Below, piece by piece: positions 56,389-57,799 of a stretch of 57,799 nucleotides of DNA. The translations under genes were made by a program, and so were the position numbers. Below the pieces are notes generated by a model, which was not told where the DNA came from, did no database searches, and saw only the letters and a program-made list of their open reading frames with translations. This DNA is from Fabrea salina. Lineage: Eukaryota; Ciliophora; Heterotrichea; Heterotrichida; Fabreidae. Positions within the stretch are counted from its first letter, which is position 1. Each line of letters opens with the position of its first letter. The stretch is taken from positions 1-57,799 of the forward strand of contig JALIHJ010000080.1 of assembly GCA_022984795.1 (NCBI GenBank), given 5' to 3'.

Positions 56389-57080
56389 GACTTGTTGTCA
56401 CTACTCAATTTAATCCTACTTCAATTAAACACTCAATCACCAATTATTCTTGATGACTAGAGTGTCTTCTACTGAGTAACATTCAGAACTCACCATCTAA
56501 TAGACACTGCCTTAGTTATCTCTTAGTGATCTACTAAGTAACTACTTAACAACTCATTACTTAAGACTCCAGTGCTTGCTTTAGTTCACAGACATACCAA
56601 TACTCTTATTTAGTGACCAGTTTATTCTGAGTGATGAGCAACCTTGTATCTACCTTTCTGTTACTTGTGCATTCTACTTAGTCTTGTAGACTGTATTCAG
56701 ACATTCTAGTTTACTCACAGACTATTGAATGCTTTAAGTCATTCATATTCCATGTACTTATTCATTGCTTAGTTCCAACACTGTTGTTTACTCTAAGTAC
56801 TCAGAAATTACTTCATTTACTTTACTGATTTAAACTATGTCTCATACTTGATCTATAAACTAACTTACAATACTCCATTACTATTTAGTTAACTTATTCA
56901 CTGTATGTATTAGCACCTTCTTCACTAAGTACTTACTAACTTGTGTGATTAACTCCTAGTTGTTCTTTATCTTCTATAACTAACTCTTTTAGATACTTAT
57001 TACTTACTCTTTAGCACTTTATATTACTGTTTACTTCTATCTATATTGCATACTCTTCATTATTAACTAGTTTCTTCTTT

Positions 57081-57100
57081 AGGGTGTTAGGGTGTTAGGG
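57081..57100 (+). repeat. Interstitial telomere repeats next to the right telomere
   Basis: Two and a half TTAGGGTG units, then about 50 bp of unique DNA, then the terminal array. The order repeat, unique, repeat suggests that a telomere was once added at 57081 or that the site is used as an alternative end. Confidence 0.7.
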
Positions 57101-57151
57101 TTTATACACTGTTACTCTTAGTTCTGTTGGTGTTTGTTTTCTGTGTCTCCT

Positions 57152-57799
57152 GGTGTTAGGGTGTTAGGGTGTTAGGGTGTTAGGGTGTTAGGGTGTTAGG
57201 GTGTTAGGGTGTTAGGGTGTTAGGGTGTTAGGGTGTTAGGGTGTTAGGGTGTTAGGGTGTTAGGGTGTTAGGGTGTTAGGGTGTTAGGGTGTTAGAGGGT
57301 GTTAGGGTGTTAGGGTGTTAGGGTGTTAGGGTGTTAGGGTGTTAGGGGGTGTTAGGGTGTTAGGGTGTTAGGGTGTTAGGGTGTTAGGGTGTTAGGGTGT
57401 TAGGGTGGTGTTAGGGTGTTAGGGTGTTAGGGTGTTAGGGTGTTAGGGTGTTAGGGTGTTAGGGTGTTAGGGTGTTAGGGTGTTAGGGTGTTAGGGTGTT
57501 AGGGTGTTAGGGTGTTAGGGTGTTAGGGTGTTAGGGTGTTAGGGTGTTAGGGTGTTAGGGTGTTAGGGTGTTAGGGTGTTAGGGTGTTAGGGTGTTAGGG
57601 TGTTAGGGTGTTAGGGTGTTAGGGTGTTAGGGTGTTAGGGTGTTAGGGTGTTAGGGTGTTAGGGTGTTAGGGTGTTAGGGTGTTAGGGTGTTAGGGTGTT
57701 AGGGTGTTAGGGTGTTAGGGTGTTAGGGTGTTAGGGTGTTAGGGTGTTAGGGTGTTAGGGTGTTAGGGTGTTAGGGGTGTTAGGGTGTTAGGGTGTTAG
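57152..57799. repeat. Right telomere, TTAGGGTG array
   Basis: About eighty near-perfect TTAGGGTG units running to the end of the window, with a few units carrying extra bases (57294, 57346, 57407 and 57775 regions). It complements the left CCCTAACA array and shows that the window is a whole chromosome. Confidence 0.98.

Larger units (their letters stand above)
55025..57080. other. AT-rich subtelomeric DNA
   Basis: About 2 kb with no supported gene. It is rich in short words such as TACTTA, AGTACT and CTAAGTA. Scattered short open frames (for example 55227-55454) lack ATG-supported protein-like content. An internal telomere motif lies at 56373-56388 and a possible small gene at 56122. Confidence 0.6.

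Noticed and set aside
1-57799. tRNA, 5S rRNA and CRISPR-like arrays
   Set aside because: Searched by eye for T-loop and box motifs and for regularly spaced repeats; none convincing.

Overview
The window is one complete, telomere-capped macronuclear chromosome of about 57.8 kb. The left end (1-745) is an array of the C-rich strand with unit CCCTAACA, and the right end (57152-57799) is the complementary TTAGGGTG array. Together with four introns of only 15 or 17 nt (all GTAA...AG), this points to a heterotrich ciliate such as Blepharisma or Stentor. Nearly all genes end in TAA and a few in TAG. The only TGA at a gene end (39073-39075) is followed two codons later by an in-frame TAA. That fits a code in which UGA is not a stop (UGA = Trp, as in Blepharisma), so a Blepharisma-like species is favoured; no tool was available to confirm it.

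The layout has three parts. The left arm (about 0.75-19.0 kb) is loose and repeat-rich. It holds a beta-helix surface protein gene with frame breaks that ends 8 nt from the telomere, a dickkopf-type cysteine-rich protein, a four-TM protein, a 1253-residue PA14/TIG/furin-like receptor with multi-TM C-terminus, an F-box-like WD40 protein, a decayed zinc-finger gene adjoined by a truncated LINE with a 19-bp target-site duplication, and a frame-broken GBP/RHD3-like GTPase. The arm ends at two short telomere-like motifs facing each other (19057-19133). Beyond them the chromosome changes character.

The core (19.58-51.76 kb) is tightly packed with about thirty mostly housekeeping genes. They include a Dpy-30 protein, alpha carbonic anhydrase, TVP38/TMEM64 protein, LRR protein, S28 peptidase, FYVE-like coiled-coil protein, phosphatidate cytidylyltransferase, an ankyrin-HDAC fusion, a two-RRM protein, ribosomal protein S11, a Ste20/GCK kinase, a SOSS-B-like OB-fold protein, mitochondrial processing peptidase beta, SEC61 gamma, DCP2 and GH38 alpha-mannosidase. 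Packing is extreme. Four head-to-head pairs have only 5-10 nt between their start codons, and three tail-to-tail pairs overlap by exactly 4 nt in TTAA or CTAA. One larger gap (48.5-49.0 kb) carries hairpins that could be a structured RNA.

The right arm (51.8-57.1 kb) carries a solitary, well conserved 3' fragment of the large-subunit rRNA gene (51975-53065, minus strand), a short WD40 paralogue fragment, a mitochondrial-type P-loop ATPase gene, and about 2 kb of AT-rich subtelomeric DNA with internal telomere motifs. I did not find a clearly new multi-gene system. The strongest leads are the near-zero-length bidirectional promoters, the possible fusion or fragmentation scar at 19.06-19.13 kb, the hairpin locus and the lone rRNA fragment.
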